From assembly GCA_032622095.1 (NCBI GenBank), contig CP136066.1:206548978-206612977 (forward strand): a stretch of 64,000 nt of DNA, in the 5' to 3' direction. Positions 23,079 to 33,761 of this stretch are shown here, in pieces; position 1 is the stretch's first letter, and the number at the start of each line of letters is the position of its first letter. Position numbers and translations under genes: made by a program. Below the pieces are notes generated by a model. The model was not told the origin of the DNA. It was given only the letters and a program-made list of their open reading frames with translations, and did no database searches. Source of the stretch: Siphonodentalium dalli (lineage: Eukaryota > Mollusca > Scaphopoda > Gadilida > Siphonodentaliidae).

Positions 23079-23236
23079 GTCACCAATGTTACTGGACTTA
23101 AAGTACCAAAAATAAGGTTTTAATTGACTTTATAGATTGGTACAACTAATATAAAAGCTATATATTAGTTGTGCCAATTTATAAATTTGATTAAAACCTT
23201 ATTTGCAGTACTTTATGTCCAGTAACTGTGATGTTA
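23079..23236. repeat. Imperfect 150-bp inverted repeat (hairpin)
   Basis: CACCAATGTTACTGGACTTA, AATAAGGTTTTAATTGACTT and TTGGTACAACTAATATA on the left arm have inverses on the right arm (TATATTAGTTGTGCCAA, AAAACCTTATTTGCAGTAC, TGTCCAGTAACTGTGATG). It is a single copy in this window, so whether it is mobile cannot be told. Confidence 0.75.
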
Positions 23237-24462
23237 CCTATTTACTTTAACCACTATATAGTGCATATATGATGGAACTGGTGCACATGTCACTGGTGCA
23301 GCATGAATGTAATAGATGCCAACGTGGATATATATAATTATCCACGCATCACTGGTTATGCTGACGAGACAGTAACCACAGTACTATAACGAGTTGATCC
23401 GTGCCAGCACAAACACCATTTTGTCATCCATTGATCTGCCCATTCCGGCTTCCGATTCCCTGTCAGCCATATTTCTTATTTTTACCAATTCCAATTATCT
23501 CGCTTTATATTCCTTCAAAGTCTGACGATCATCTTATACATGCTCATAATAAGATTCCAATTTATGCTCTTGGATAATTTATATATACCTACCTCTAGAA
23601 AGATTATCACAAAACACGCTTATATTCTCTAGAACATTATAAATTTAGACTTGATAAAAATGTAAACATCGTCATTAGGAAGCTCGCCATATCGAACGCT
23701 TCCAGTCGCCATGATTGCGGTACTGCTCGCAGCCTCCACAGTCGGCAGCTGCTGAAATGCGCGAGATAACTCCGGCTATTGTGTTCCGTTTCCCGTGGAG
23801 ATGGAACGATTATCTGCCTTCTACTCTTAGAACGTATTGGACAGCTATTGTTTACCCGTTACAAGTTTTTCAGGGGGTTTGAGAACTTTTGACGGGGTCG
23901 GATCTTTAGTAGTCACACCCACCCACTTTTGTCGGAAATACGCGGCCGAGATTCGTGCGATTTTAAACACGGGCCCCTGGTGGGAAATACCAGATTTATC
24001 AATATATAGAAATTCCTAGAATTTCTTAGATCATGCCATGAATCTCTACTCTGACTAACACCCGTAGAGATCATAATCCACCATTACAAACCTGGGACAT
24101 TTTGCATGTTCTTACAGGGAACTTATACTTGTTGATTATGATCTTAATTAGCCAGAGTAGATTATTCATGATACGATCTAATAATAATATACCAGTGACA
24201 CAGGGGGGGGGGGGGGGTCGGAAAACAAATTTAAGGCACGTATGTTGATTTTCCTTTCGACCCTTGTTGGGACCCACCCACCCCGCGTCCAAAATATTTT
24301 CCGTTTTCGGCAGTTATTTCCCCGACCATTTTTGGAAACCCACCCCTTTTAACACTAAAACAGAGATTTGCGTGGGTGGGGGGGGGGGGGGGAATTCACT
24401 GTAAACAGCTGTATATGAATTTATGTGCATACTATTTGTCATGGAGTTAACATTTATATGTA
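23237..24462. other. Unassigned intergenic DNA with G/C runs
   Basis: It contains a short hairpin CGTGGATATATATAATTATC with CACG near 23323-23347, and G runs at about 24201-24216 and 24379-24391. No gene or known repeat was recognised. Confidence 0.4.
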
Positions 24463-24615
24463 AATAGGAACGAGTCATTTTGGGGTCATTCGGCCAGAAA
24501 AACATGACTGCCAGCGGCCATCTTGGATTTAAAAATTCAATCCATTAGCATGGGCTACAGGCTATACTGTTTGTCTAATCATCATGTAATTTTTCATTTA
24601 TGTTAATATTGACAT
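24463..24615 (-). repeat. Family N single-unit remnant
   Basis: AGGAACGAGTCATTTTGGGG, CATGACTGCCAGCGGCCATC and GTCTAATCATCATG are the inverse of the unit repeated at 15110-16257. This shows that the array unit also exists as a dispersed element. Confidence 0.75.
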
Positions 24616-25274
24616 TCTAAGGCGTTTTAAGCCAAACTCATTGCAAAAGCAGTCAAAACGACTTGCAGAGGGGGATTTGAGTTGCGGAAAAAATTGTTTG
24701 TTTGTCCCATCGACCACCCACCCACCCCGACATATATACGTGCCTGGAAAAGACCCCCCCCCCTCAGTGACAAGGCTCACAAGTCCGATATTTTTGTAGA
24801 ATCGCACCAACTGCCACATCCCTACGCGAAATTAGTCATCTCACCCAAGATCACTACCAATATATCTTATTGTAATTAAATGACCCACCCCCCCCCCCCC
24901 CCCCCGCACCCCATCATGTGGCATATAACTCGACAAAATCAAAAGGAAGCTAAATGAGATATCGTCCCGAAAACTTGCAAAATCTTATCAGACCAAATCA
25001 CAAGTTTGCCGTACCCACCGCTTCCCCCCCCCCCCCCCCCCACAATTGGGCATTCTCCCTCCCCAACTGTTCACCATAGGTCTGTGTATATGGTATAGCC
25101 TATTCTGAATGTATCATGCAGTATAGTTTTGTGATGTCCTCTAGCAGCGTTCGGACCAGGCCACCCAGACCCATGCAGTATCAGGACAATTCACTCTCAA
25201 ATTGTTCTTCTTAAAATTAATTGGCAGTTTTTGACTGACCGCATCTGAACATGAAAATTGCAATTTATTCTTAC
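24616..25274. other. Unassigned DNA with long C runs
   Basis: C runs lie at about 24757-24765, 24887-24905 and 25024-25040. No exon or repeat family was identified. Such runs are frequent across this window and are risky for assembly accuracy. Confidence 0.4.
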
Positions 25275-25361
25275 ATTTTTTGGTCGACTCGCATATATAA
25301 GAGAATGCATTGGCACAAGGTTTTCGCAAAATTCAGGAAGCTCCCGTCATGAAAGGGTTAA
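25275..25361. repeat. Type III TTAA MITE, right-end fragment
   Basis: Half of a B cassette (GTCGACTCGCATATATAAGA to GCATTGGCACA) is followed by GGTTTTCGCAAAATTCAGGA and TCATGAAAGGGTTAA. The left part of the element is missing. Confidence 0.7.
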
Positions 25362-25397
25362 CACCCGAGATTTAGGCCATGGCTAATTAATTTTATG

Positions 25398-26264
25398 TTA
25401 AAGGCCCACTTAACTTTCGAACCCCCAGATTATATTATACTAGCAGGGTAACCCGACATCGTCCGGGCTGTTTCCCCTCTACTTTCGAAAACCTCCGTGG
25501 ATCTAACATCGAAATCCGTCGAAATGCGCGATTTTACCTTGAATTGACCATTTTGAAGGTCAAGATCGGGTCGGGGTCACGATTTGACCTGCCCAAAACA
25601 CTCCCCGGACAAAAGTATCCCTAGGTATCAAATTTCGACGAAATCCCGTCGAAAGGCGCGATTTGACCTTGAATTGACCATTTTGAAGGTCAAGGTCAGG
25701 TCGGGGTCACGATTCGACCCGTCCAAAACACTCCCCGGACAAAAGGACACCTTGGTATCAAATATCGTCGAAATCCGTCCGGCAGTTTTCCCGGCCATTA
25801 CTAACAAACAGACAGACAGACAGACAGAAGTCCCAAAATATATATTAGATAAAATATATGCCATATTATGTACCATTTGAAAGAGGAAGCTCCAAAACAT
25901 TGTATTATCAACTTATCCGTGTAATAAACTGTGGACATATTGTTTTTTCATCTAGATTGCAGTAAAAATCCGTATTATGTTCAATGCATGGGGAATAACT
26001 CTATATATTAAAGATAGATTTCTTCCCCTTCCACTGAAAAAGTTTGAATTCTGTTGCATTCTGGGATCCAGAGGGGGGGGGGCATTCTATGATTTCAGCA
26101 GTTTTCTATTTCTCTGTGGGCATCTTCTGAGAAACAGATGTTTCAAATAGTGATGAATTATAGTATTTTAGTCATATTTTATGGCATAGATTGTTATTAA
26201 AACCGTATATCAAGTCACTATAAAATAAAATAATCGGCGACTCGAAAATTAAGTTGGCCTTTAA
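25398..26264. repeat. Family D MITE, copy 3, split by an E unit
   Basis: TTAAAGGCCCACTTAACTTT opens it and AAATTAAGTTGGCCTTTAA closes it. The D sequence stops near TTATATTATAC at about 25440, is replaced by an E element, and resumes at about 25851 with ATAAAATATATGCCATATTA. The E insertion is therefore younger than D. Confidence 0.8.
25439..25850 (+). mobile_element. E element (SINE-like retroposon unit) inside family D
   Basis: It begins ACTAGCAGGGTAACCCGACA, contains two copies of a module with TTGACCTTGAATTGACCA and GGTCGGGGTCACGATT, and ends with a CAGACAGACAGACAGA tail then CCAAAATATATATTAG. A short tandem tail and TA-rich flanks fit a retroposon. No polymerase III boxes were confirmed, so the class is unassigned. 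Confidence 0.65.
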
Positions 26265-26739
26265 ATGCCAATCGTCGCATTTTTCCTTTTTTGGCATAAC
26301 ATGATAATTAATTTGATTAATTATTGGCACAATGCACAATTCCATTATCCCAATGAGTGTGACAATATGATAGTGTCCGTGTCCCTAATTATGAAAATTC
26401 AGTTTGGCGAAACATTTATACTCTTGATCCCCAGGCTTCTTATATGCAGCTTTCGTAGCAAACAATGTTCAAATTTTGATTATTTTTTAGCAAGTTATTG
26501 ATATTTATTTGACTAATTTCAAAAGAAGCAAAAAATAGATGACAGATATAATATAATCTTGAAACACCTTATATTTATTCTTTTATTTGTTTTAAGCAGT
26601 GCATGCTTGCACCCTTCCCTTATATAAAACTATAGCATCAATTATGCATGGGGTATATAGGAGTGCAACAATATGGCGGTTATTGAGAGCAAGCGCGAAA
26701 TTATTTTCAAACCAAACATGCAAATGTCAGTTGGAACAA
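26265..26739. other. Unassigned AT-rich DNA
   Basis: No repeat or exon was recognised. The 78-codon frame at 26265-26501 is AT-driven with no domain. Confidence 0.35.
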
Positions 26740-26900
26740 TTAACCCTTTCAGTGCCAAGTCCGATTTTTGTATCAACCCATATTGCCTTGATCATTTTTC
26801 AAATTTATTGATTATAATAATGTGATACATTGATGGACAGAGCTCTAAGAGCTCTTTCCATCAATGTATCAAGCTCTAAAAATTTGAAAAGGGTTTTAAC
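26740..26900. repeat. Type I-like MITE with a different central hairpin
   Basis: TTAACCCTTTCAGTGCCAAG and TTTTTGTATCAACCCATAT match type I left ends. The B cassette is absent. Instead there is a hairpin TGATACATTGATGGA / TCCATCAATGTATCA around GAGCTCTAAGAGCTC, then AAATTTGAAAAGGGTT. The inner inverted pair AAATTT extends further out. Confidence 0.6.
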
Positions 26901-27564
26901 GATAAACCATGAAATAAACAACAATAAGTTGTGAACTCGCATGAAAAAACGAGTACGGTACATATATTGTGGCCAATTTGCCGCGCTCGTGTACCGTAAT
27001 AAAAATTAATTGTGTTTCAACTTCCCCAGAGATTCGTCGAAGGCCCACAAGGTTATATTCGTGCGAGATGTTGCGAGATAAATGTGCTGGAAACCCCATG
27101 AGTTTGACGCGAGCTTCGATCGCTATACCAGTTCTTAAATACCATCGATACACATCGACAGTGTAGTGCATTCATAGTTAATAGGAAACCTTTGCGATCC
27201 GGTCGACGTTAATTTCCGGTATTTCTTTCCTATATATGGTGCATGGTGCATATAACGCGGGCCATATCGAACGACCAGTGGTGCAGTGATTGCATTAATT
27301 TTACGTTGTCAAACTTAGATTTTCTGGTTGCATGCACCCCCTTCATTGAACCTAGACCAAGGTTTCTCGGTCCAACACATGTATTGGATATTGGTTGGGT
27401 TGATGCTGTTTTAGACCGAGCCCCGTCCCGTTACTCTTCTCGGCCCAACACATGTAGGGATATCGGTTGGGTTGATGCTGTTTTGGACCGAGTCCCATCC
27501 CGTTACTCTTTTATAACGGACTTTCATTGAAGACGTACTACATTTACAAATGGAGCTCAAACGG
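26901..27564. other. Unassigned DNA with a short direct repeat
   Basis: TCGGTTGGGTTGATGCTGTT and a diverged copy (ATTGGTTGGGTTGATGCTGTT-like) recur at about 27390 and 27464, each followed by GACCGAG and CCCGTTACTCTT. This is a tandem duplication of about 74 bp. The overlapping open frames on both strands are repeat-driven. Confidence 0.5.
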
Positions 27565-28405
27565 GGGGATATATGGGGCGCCATCCCTGCAAATATTCGT
27601 TTTAGGAGATATCTCCTTGGATCCAAGCAGATATCTGCTCGCATTATGGAGATATCTCCTCGGTTTCAAGGAGATATCTGCTTGGAATATGGAGATATCT
27701 CCTCGGAAATATTTTCGATGAGATATCTCCTTGAAACCGATGAGATATATCCATAATGCGAGCAGATATCTGCTTGGATCCAAGGAGATATCTCCTTGGA
27801 TCCTAGCAGATATCTGCTCGCATTATGGAGATATCTCCTTGAAATATGTTCAAGGAGATATCTGCTTGGATCCAAGCAGATATCTGCTCGGATTATGGAG
27901 ATATCTGTTTGAAAAATATTTCAAGGAGATATCTCCATATTCCGAGCAGATATATCTGCTTGGGTGTATTTCGTATATGTACTGCATGTGGAGAAATCAT
28001 TAATATTTCATGGCCGCGGTGTTCCAAGGAGATATCTCCATAATCCAAGCAGATATCTGCTTGGAATATTTTCAAGGAGATATCTGCTTGGAATATGGAG
28101 ATATCTCCTTGGGTCCAAGGAGATATCTCGTTGAAAACTATTTCAAGGAGATATCTCCATAATCCGAGCAGATATCTGCTTGGATTATGGAGATATCTCC
28201 TCGGTTTCAAGGAGATATCTCGTTTTGAAATATTTCAAGCAGATATCTCGTAGTTGCGAGGAGATATATCCTTGGATCCAAGGAGATATCTCCATAATGG
28301 ACCATATTCCAAGGAGATATCTTCTCGAAACCAAGGAGATATCTCCGAAATACGAGGAGATATCTCCGAAAACGAATATTTGCAGGGATGGCGCCCCATT
28401 GGGAT
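27565..28405. repeat. AGATATCT palindrome block with terminal inverted repeats
   Basis: About 30 copies of GAGATATCTCC, CAGATATCTGC and hybrids are spaced about 17-30 bp apart, joined by TTGGATCCAAG, TCGCATTATG or TTGAAATATTTCAAG linkers that are themselves palindromic. The ends are GGGGCGCCATCCCTGCAAAT then ATTCGTTTT on the left, and the exact inverse on the right, beginning GAAAACGAATATTTGCAGGG. The block is therefore a bounded element, not a plain satellite. Frames such as GDISLDPSRYLL are its translations. Confidence 0.85.
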
Positions 28406-28411
28406 ATCCCT

Positions 28412-28626
28412 ATACACTAAATCCGGCCATTTATGGGACCATCTCCATTTATATTCAACAGAATATTTGCAACAAATGAATGAATTTGAGCCATGTATAT
28501 GAGTGCAAAATACACTAATGTGCTCTGAACAACATAAACAGCGTGATATTATAATTATAATAAAAATGAGTTAATTGATGACTCGAGTCATTAAATGGCC
28601 GGATTTAGTGTACAGTCCCCCTTTAA
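28412..28626. repeat. Family Q element, left end lost next to the AGATATCT block
   Basis: CACTAAATCCGGCCATTTAT and ATTCAACAGAATATTTGCAA are the left part without its terminal bases. AAATGGCCGGATTTAGTGTA and CAGTCCCCCTTTAA form the right end. The AGATATCT block directly abuts the lost end. Confidence 0.65.
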
Positions 28627-28668
28627 GTCGACATAAATAACAAGTTTGTTCAATTAAATAAATCAATA

Positions 28669-29068
28669 TTAACCCTTTACCCAACAAACCGGCCAAAACC
28701 GGCCAAATAAAGCTTCAACAGCCTAAAATATCTTCGGTCTGACTCAATAGAACCATACAAATATGGATATCATTGGAACCGGCTCCTTGACCACATTGTG
28801 ATAGTTACAGTTATGCCCTGTGCCAATGCATTCTCTTATATATGCGAGTCGACCATAGGTCGCCTCGCATATATAAGAGAATGCATTGGCCTAAAAAAAA
28901 TCTTTTTTTAACACTTTTTACCATTTTTTCTTACATTCTTTAACAATTTTATAATTTTTAATGTGTTAAGCCAATGCATTCTCTTATATATGCGAGGCGA
29001 CCTATGGTCGACTCGCATATATAAGAGAATGCATTGGCACAGGGCCCTTCTGTTGGGTAAAGGGTTAA
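28669..29068 (-). repeat. Type II TTAA MITE with paired B cassettes, copy 2 (inverted)
   Basis: TTAACCCTTTACCCAACAAA and the inverted TGTTGGGTAAAGGGTTAA are the ends. Opposed cassettes lie at about 28816-28892 and 28968-29042. The long shoulder is on the left, so it is inverted relative to 11672-12071. Confidence 0.92.
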
Positions 29069-29528
29069 CCGAAATGTCAATATATATACTACAAACTGCA
29101 GAGTGTGCAACAAACAGAACAACACGGTTGCACTCGTTGACCTCGTTTGTCGTGCCGCAGGTAAAACTCGAACCTACTACTATATAGGTCGTTCTATCTA
29201 TATATAACATTTCTCGATAATGCGTTCACAATACCTGTACATAGGCGTCGGTCACAGCTCCAGATTACACGATTTAGGCGACTTGTGTGACGATAAACGT
29301 GTGCAAGAATTGTTTATCGGGGGAGGGGTGTTATTGTAAGCAACACAAAGCGAAATCGGCTCACAAAAATCCCATAAATCATGCCATCTAGAGCTGAAAC
29401 CACATGTAATGTGAAATGCATTATTAAGGGACTGGTATTAACTTAGAAAATATATACTATACCCGAGTTATGTGTTTATGTTATAGAGTTTCCCCGTCAT
29501 GCAGAACATCAAAATGTTACCAGGTATT
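29069..29528. other. Unassigned intergenic DNA
   Basis: No repeat boundary or exon was recognised in this AT-rich stretch. Confidence 0.35.
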
Positions 29529-29536
29529 GAACTGCA

Positions 29537-29985
29537 CAAACCTGCAAATAGCATGTCTGTCATTTGCAGAATGAGGTCCACAGAGGGTGAATTTAGTGAC
29601 GCTATCCCACACAGCGGGCTAGCATCACCAAATTTACCCTATGGATACCTCATTCTGCTTAGGCTTCATCTTCTGGGAAGTATCCATAGTATCAAATTAA
29701 GATTGTTTTTAGTTACATTTCCCTTCTAGGAAGTTTCTATATCCCCTAATTTGCAGAAGATAAAATTCATAATTGAGGTGCCCAATGGGTGAACATCACC
29801 AACTTCAACTGGGGAACTTCAATCTGATCCTATATAGGTCTGCCATATCAGTTGAGGGCCTAAGCAGAATGAGGGCCACAGAGGGTGAATTTAGTGATGC
29901 TAGCCCGCTATGTTGGATAGCGTCACTAAATTCACCCTCTGTGGACCTCATTCTGCAAATGACAGACACGCTATTTGCAGGCTTT
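29537..29985. mobile_element. Family H hAT-like MITE, copy 8, with target duplication
   Basis: It runs from CAAACCTGCAAATAGCATGT to the inverted GCTATTTGCAGGCTTT. GAACTGCA at 29529-29536 and 29986-29993 is an 8-bp target duplication. Both palindromes are complete, at about 29564-29658 and 29863-29956. This is independent support for hAT-type mobilisation of family H. Confidence 0.88.
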
Positions 29986-30023
29986 GAACTGCATTGTGGG
30001 AATATATCTCTAAGGGCGTAGCC

Positions 30024-30155
30024 AGAGTAGATATCCATGACTTGACCTATTTGTTTAGAGTAGATATCCATGACCTGACATATTGGTTTAGAGTAGATAT
30101 CCATGACCCGACCTATTGGTTTAGAGTAGATATCCATGACCTGACCTATTGGTTT
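30024..30155. repeat. 33-bp tandem repeat, four units
   Basis: The unit is AGAGTAGATATCCATGACCT then GACCTATTGGTTT, repeated exactly four times (132 bp) with single-base variants. Because 33 is a multiple of three, it reads open as VDIHDLTYWFR units on plus and as an open frame on minus. No gene is implied. Confidence 0.9.
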
Positions 30156-30277
30156 AAACATACTCTGCCCTCAATTAACACATGTATAACAAAACATTGA
30201 ACAATATGAGTTATATGTGGCACTTTAGAATAGAACAGGGTGAATAGGGTCTAACAAGAAGAGGGTCACCGTTTATC

Positions 30278-30676
30278 TTAACCCTTTACCCAACAGAAAG
30301 GCCCTGTGCCAATGCATTCTCTTATATATGCGAGTCGATCATAGGTCGCCTCGCATATATAAGAGATGCATTGGCTTAACACATTAAAAATTATAAAATT
30401 GTGAAAGAATGTAAGACAAAATGGTAAAAAGTGTTAAAAACAGATGTTTTTTAGGCCAATGCATTCTCTTATATATGCGAGGCGACCTATGGTCGACTAG
30501 CATATATAAGAGAATGCATTGGCACATGGCATAACTGTAACTATCACAATGTGGTCAAGGAGCCGATTCCAATGATATCCATATTTGTATGGTTATATTG
30601 AGACAGACCGAAGATATTTTAGGCTGTTGAAGCTTAATTTGGCCGGTTTTGGCCGTTTTGTTGGGTAAAGGGTTAA
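30278..30676 (+). repeat. Type II TTAA MITE with paired B cassettes, copy 3
   Basis: The ends are TTAACCCTTTACCCAACAGA and the inverted form at 30660-30676. The cassettes lie at about 30304-30376 and 30453-30527. Its last TTAA (30673-30676) is also the first TTAA of the next family D element. Confidence 0.92.
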
Positions 30677-31118
30677 AGGCCCACTTAATTTTCGAGTCTC
30701 CGATTCTTTTTTTTATAGTGACTTGATATACGGTTTTAATAACAATCTATGCCATAAAATATTATTACTACTATAATTCATCATTATTTGAAACATCTGT
30801 GTCTCAGAAGATGCCCACAGAGAAATAAAAAAAACTGCCGAAGACCCCCCCCCCCCCCCCTCTGGCATCCAGAATGCAACAGAATTCAAACTTTAATATA
30901 TAGAGTTATTCCCCCTGTATTGAAAATAATACTGATTTTTACTTCAATCTTGATGACATAAAGCATTGGCAACTCAACAAAACAACATGTCCACAGTTTA
31001 TTACACCGGATAAGTTGATAATACAATGTTTTGGAGCTTCCTCTTTCAAATGGTATATAATATGACATATATTTTATATAAAGTAATCTGGGGGTTCGTA
31101 AATTAAGTGGGCCTTTAA
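30673..31118. repeat. Family D TTAA-ended MITE, copy 4
   Basis: It runs from TTAAAGGCCCACTTAATTTT to the inverted AAATTAAGTGGGCCTTTAA and shares its first TTAA with the preceding type II element. A C run of about 15 is at about 30846-30860. Half of the central AATAACTC hairpin is lost (only AGAGTTATTCCCCC remains). Confidence 0.85.
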
Positions 31119-31958
31119 GTTATCTCCTCAGAGAAGAAAAGCATGCATACTAGTATGTAGAAGGAGCGTATGGCAAGAGGCTGAGTTAAAGAGAACAGGT
31201 TGAGGGGAAATGAAAATGACAATAAAATAAAACATTAAGAATAGTATAATTAGTATTAATCAGTTGAGGCAGAATAGAAAGAACGAGTGAGACAGAGAGT
31301 TAGTTACCACTGCTGTGTGTTTATAAACAATCTCAAACATATCGCTCTTTATATATTTGTTTTTTCAAAATGATGGAACGATTGACATTTAACAGAATTC
31401 TAACGGAAATCCAACGAATCAAGCAACTATGCTATACCTGATTAATACATTAGACGTACCAGAATATGACCAAAGTTTTGTTCAGTATAAAATTCCATAT
31501 ATTATGATAGAAGACTAAAACGACCTGTTGAAAATGTTTCACCCCCCCGCCCCCCCCCCCCCCCCCACCAAACCCTCTGACATAACTTTAATTTACCTGT
31601 ACCGAAGATCGATATTCGTGGGTTTGAGAACTAAATGATTGTCGCTCGTACTAATTAACTATGAAGTATAGCAATCTACTATAAGAAAGTGGAGCGCCCA
31701 CGATGAGAGGTCGTAGTTATAACGCTCATGTGAGAATGAATAATTGAAGACTGCATAATTATGTCGCACTGGAATTAAACGCCGAGACACAGGTCCTTGA
31801 CAAAAATTAGTCACGCACTATAATGTATAGTATAAGTACACACAATTGTACGATACTATATATAGCGGAAGTACACGGTGTTGCACCGGTAAAGTGTGGC
31901 ACAATTAAAATTGAAACAGTATTATACTGTTACAATAAGTTACGAACTGCATGTATGG
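31119..31958. other. Unassigned intergenic DNA
   Basis: It contains a G/C-rich run of about 25 C with one G at about 31544-31566. No exon or repeat family was recognised. Confidence 0.35.
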
Positions 31959-32099
31959 GAAGCCAAATTGACATTTAATAGATAATTAGCTCTTATTTCA
32001 CTTAAGCGTAATAAGAGATTCCTTATATCGCTTAAGCGTAATTAAATATTTCCTTATTGCGCTTAAGCTCAATTATTTATTAAATGTCAATTTGGCTTC
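31959..32099. repeat. 141-bp inverted repeat with internal CGCTTAAGCGTAAT units
   Basis: GAAGCCAAATTGACATTTAA on the left and its exact inverse TTAAATGTCAATTTGGCTTC on the right bound the element. The interior has three units of CGCTTAAGCGTAAT-like sequence, each itself centred on a short palindrome. There is one copy only in the window. Confidence 0.85.
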
Positions 32100-32147
32100 A
32101 CAAACTGTTGTTTTCTAAAGCCCCTATCATTTGGACAGGATATCTAG

Positions 32148-33334
32148 ATAACAGAGCGTCCCGATAAGGTAAAAGATAAAGAGCGTTCGTGTCGTTTCTG
32201 TTCAGTAATGTACTTTGTTCAGATAATGTAAAAGATAAAGAGCGTTCGTGTATGTCGTTTCTGTTCAGTACTGTACTTTGTTCCGATAATGTAAAAGATA
32301 AAGGAGTGTTCTGTTCCCCGATAAGGGTAAAGATAAAGAGCGTTCGTGTCGTTTCTGTTCAGTAATGTACTTTGTTCGATAATGTAAAAGATAAAGGAGC
32401 GTTCTGTGTCCCGATAAGGTAAAAGATAAAGGAGCGTCCGTGTCGTTTCTGTTCAGTAATGCACTTTGTCCCGATAAGGTTAAAGATAAAGAGCGTTCGT
32501 GCATGTCGTTTCTGTTCAGTACTGTACTTTGTTCCGATAATGTAAAAGATAAAGAGCGTTCGTGTGTGTCGTTTCTGTTCAGTACTGTACTTTGTTCCGA
32601 TAATGTAAAAGATAAAGAGCGTTCGTATGTGTCGTTTCTGTTCAGTACTGTACTTTGTTCCGATAATGTAAAAGATAAAGGAGTGTTCTGTGTCCCGATA
32701 AGGTTAAAGATAAAGAGCGTTCGTGCATGTCGTTTCTGTTCAGTACTGTACTTTGTTCCGATAATGTAAAATATAAAGAGTGTTCTGTGTCCCGATAATG
32801 TAAAAGATAAAGAGCGTTCGTGTCGTTTCTGTTCAGTAATGTACTTTGTTCCGATAATGTAAAATATAAAGGAGCGTTCTGTGTCCCGATAAGGTTAAAG
32901 ATAAAGAGCGTTTGTGTGTGTCGTTTCTGTTCAGTGATGTACTTTGTTCAGATAATGTAAAATATAAAGAGCGTTCGTGTGGTTTTCTGTTGAGTAATGT
33001 ACTTTGTTTCGATAAGGTTAAAGATAAAGAGCGTTCATGTGTGTCGTTTCTGTTCAGTAATGTACTTTGTTTCGATAAGGTTACAGATAAAGAGCGTTCG
33101 TGTATGTCTTTTCTGTTCAGTAATGTACTTTGTTCCGGTAATGTAAAATATAAAGAGCGTTCGTGTGTGTCGTTTCTGTTCAGTAATGTACTATGTTCCG
33201 ATAATGTAAAAGATAAAGAGCGTCCGTGTCGTTTTCTGTTCAGTAATGTACTTTGTTTCGATAAGGTTAAAGATAAAGAGCGTTCGTGTAGTTTTCTGTT
33301 CAGTAATGTACTTTGTTCCGATAATGTAAAAGAT
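32148..33334. repeat. Minisatellite, about 60-63 bp period, about 19 units
   Basis: The unit is GATAAAGAGCGTTCGTGTGT, CGTTTCTGTTCAGTAATGTA, CTTTGTTCCGATAATGTAAAA. Units in the first half vary in length; those from 32912 are mostly 63 or 60 bp, so a plus frame stays open (VSFLFSNVLCSDNVKDKERS, 21-residue periodicity). Length changes break the frame elsewhere and there is no start context or flanking exon. I treat this as a satellite. Confidence 0.9.
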
Positions 33335-33339
33335 GATTA

Positions 33340-33697
33340 TTTACCATTTGGAAGAGGAACCAAAATATATATAGTCCACCAGAATACGAAACATGCAGCT
33401 GTGATCTAGGACTGTCCACCAAGTGATAGAGATTCGTTCCAAGTCTCCCCCTTGTCAATCCAGATTGCATCAGAATTCAAACTAAGAGATAGAGTTATTC
33501 CCCTTCCATACAGTATAATAGACTTTATAGTACAGTCCTAATCAAAATTAATCGCAGAACACGCATCGGTACCTCGACAAAACAACATGTTCCCAGTTTA
33601 ATCGACCAGATCAGTTGATAATACAATGTTTTGGAGCTTCCTCTTTCAAATGTTGTATATAATGTGATCTTGGGGTTTGAAAATTGAGTGGGTCTTT
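33340..33697. repeat. Family D right half, adjoining the minisatellite
   Basis: CAGAATTCAAACTAAGAGAT, TTGGAGCTTCCTCTTTCAAA and GGGGTTTGAAAATTGAGTGG match family D. At 33697 it meets an inverted D end (AAGGCCGACTTAATTTTTAA), giving a near-palindromic junction of two D copies head to head. Confidence 0.75.
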
Positions 33698-33761
33698 GAA
33701 GGCCGACTTAATTTTTAAACCCCAAGATCACATATATAAAATATATGCCATAGTATATACC

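Noticed and set aside
27411-28502. Frames with GDISLDPSRYLL / RRYLLGSKEISP repeats
   Set aside because: Translations of the AGATATCT palindrome block, open on both strands because the units are self-complementary.
32912-33409. 165-codon repeat protein (VSFLFSNVLCSDNVKDKER units)
   Set aside because: The unit is a 63-bp minisatellite. Neighbouring units of other lengths shift the frame and no exon signals were found.
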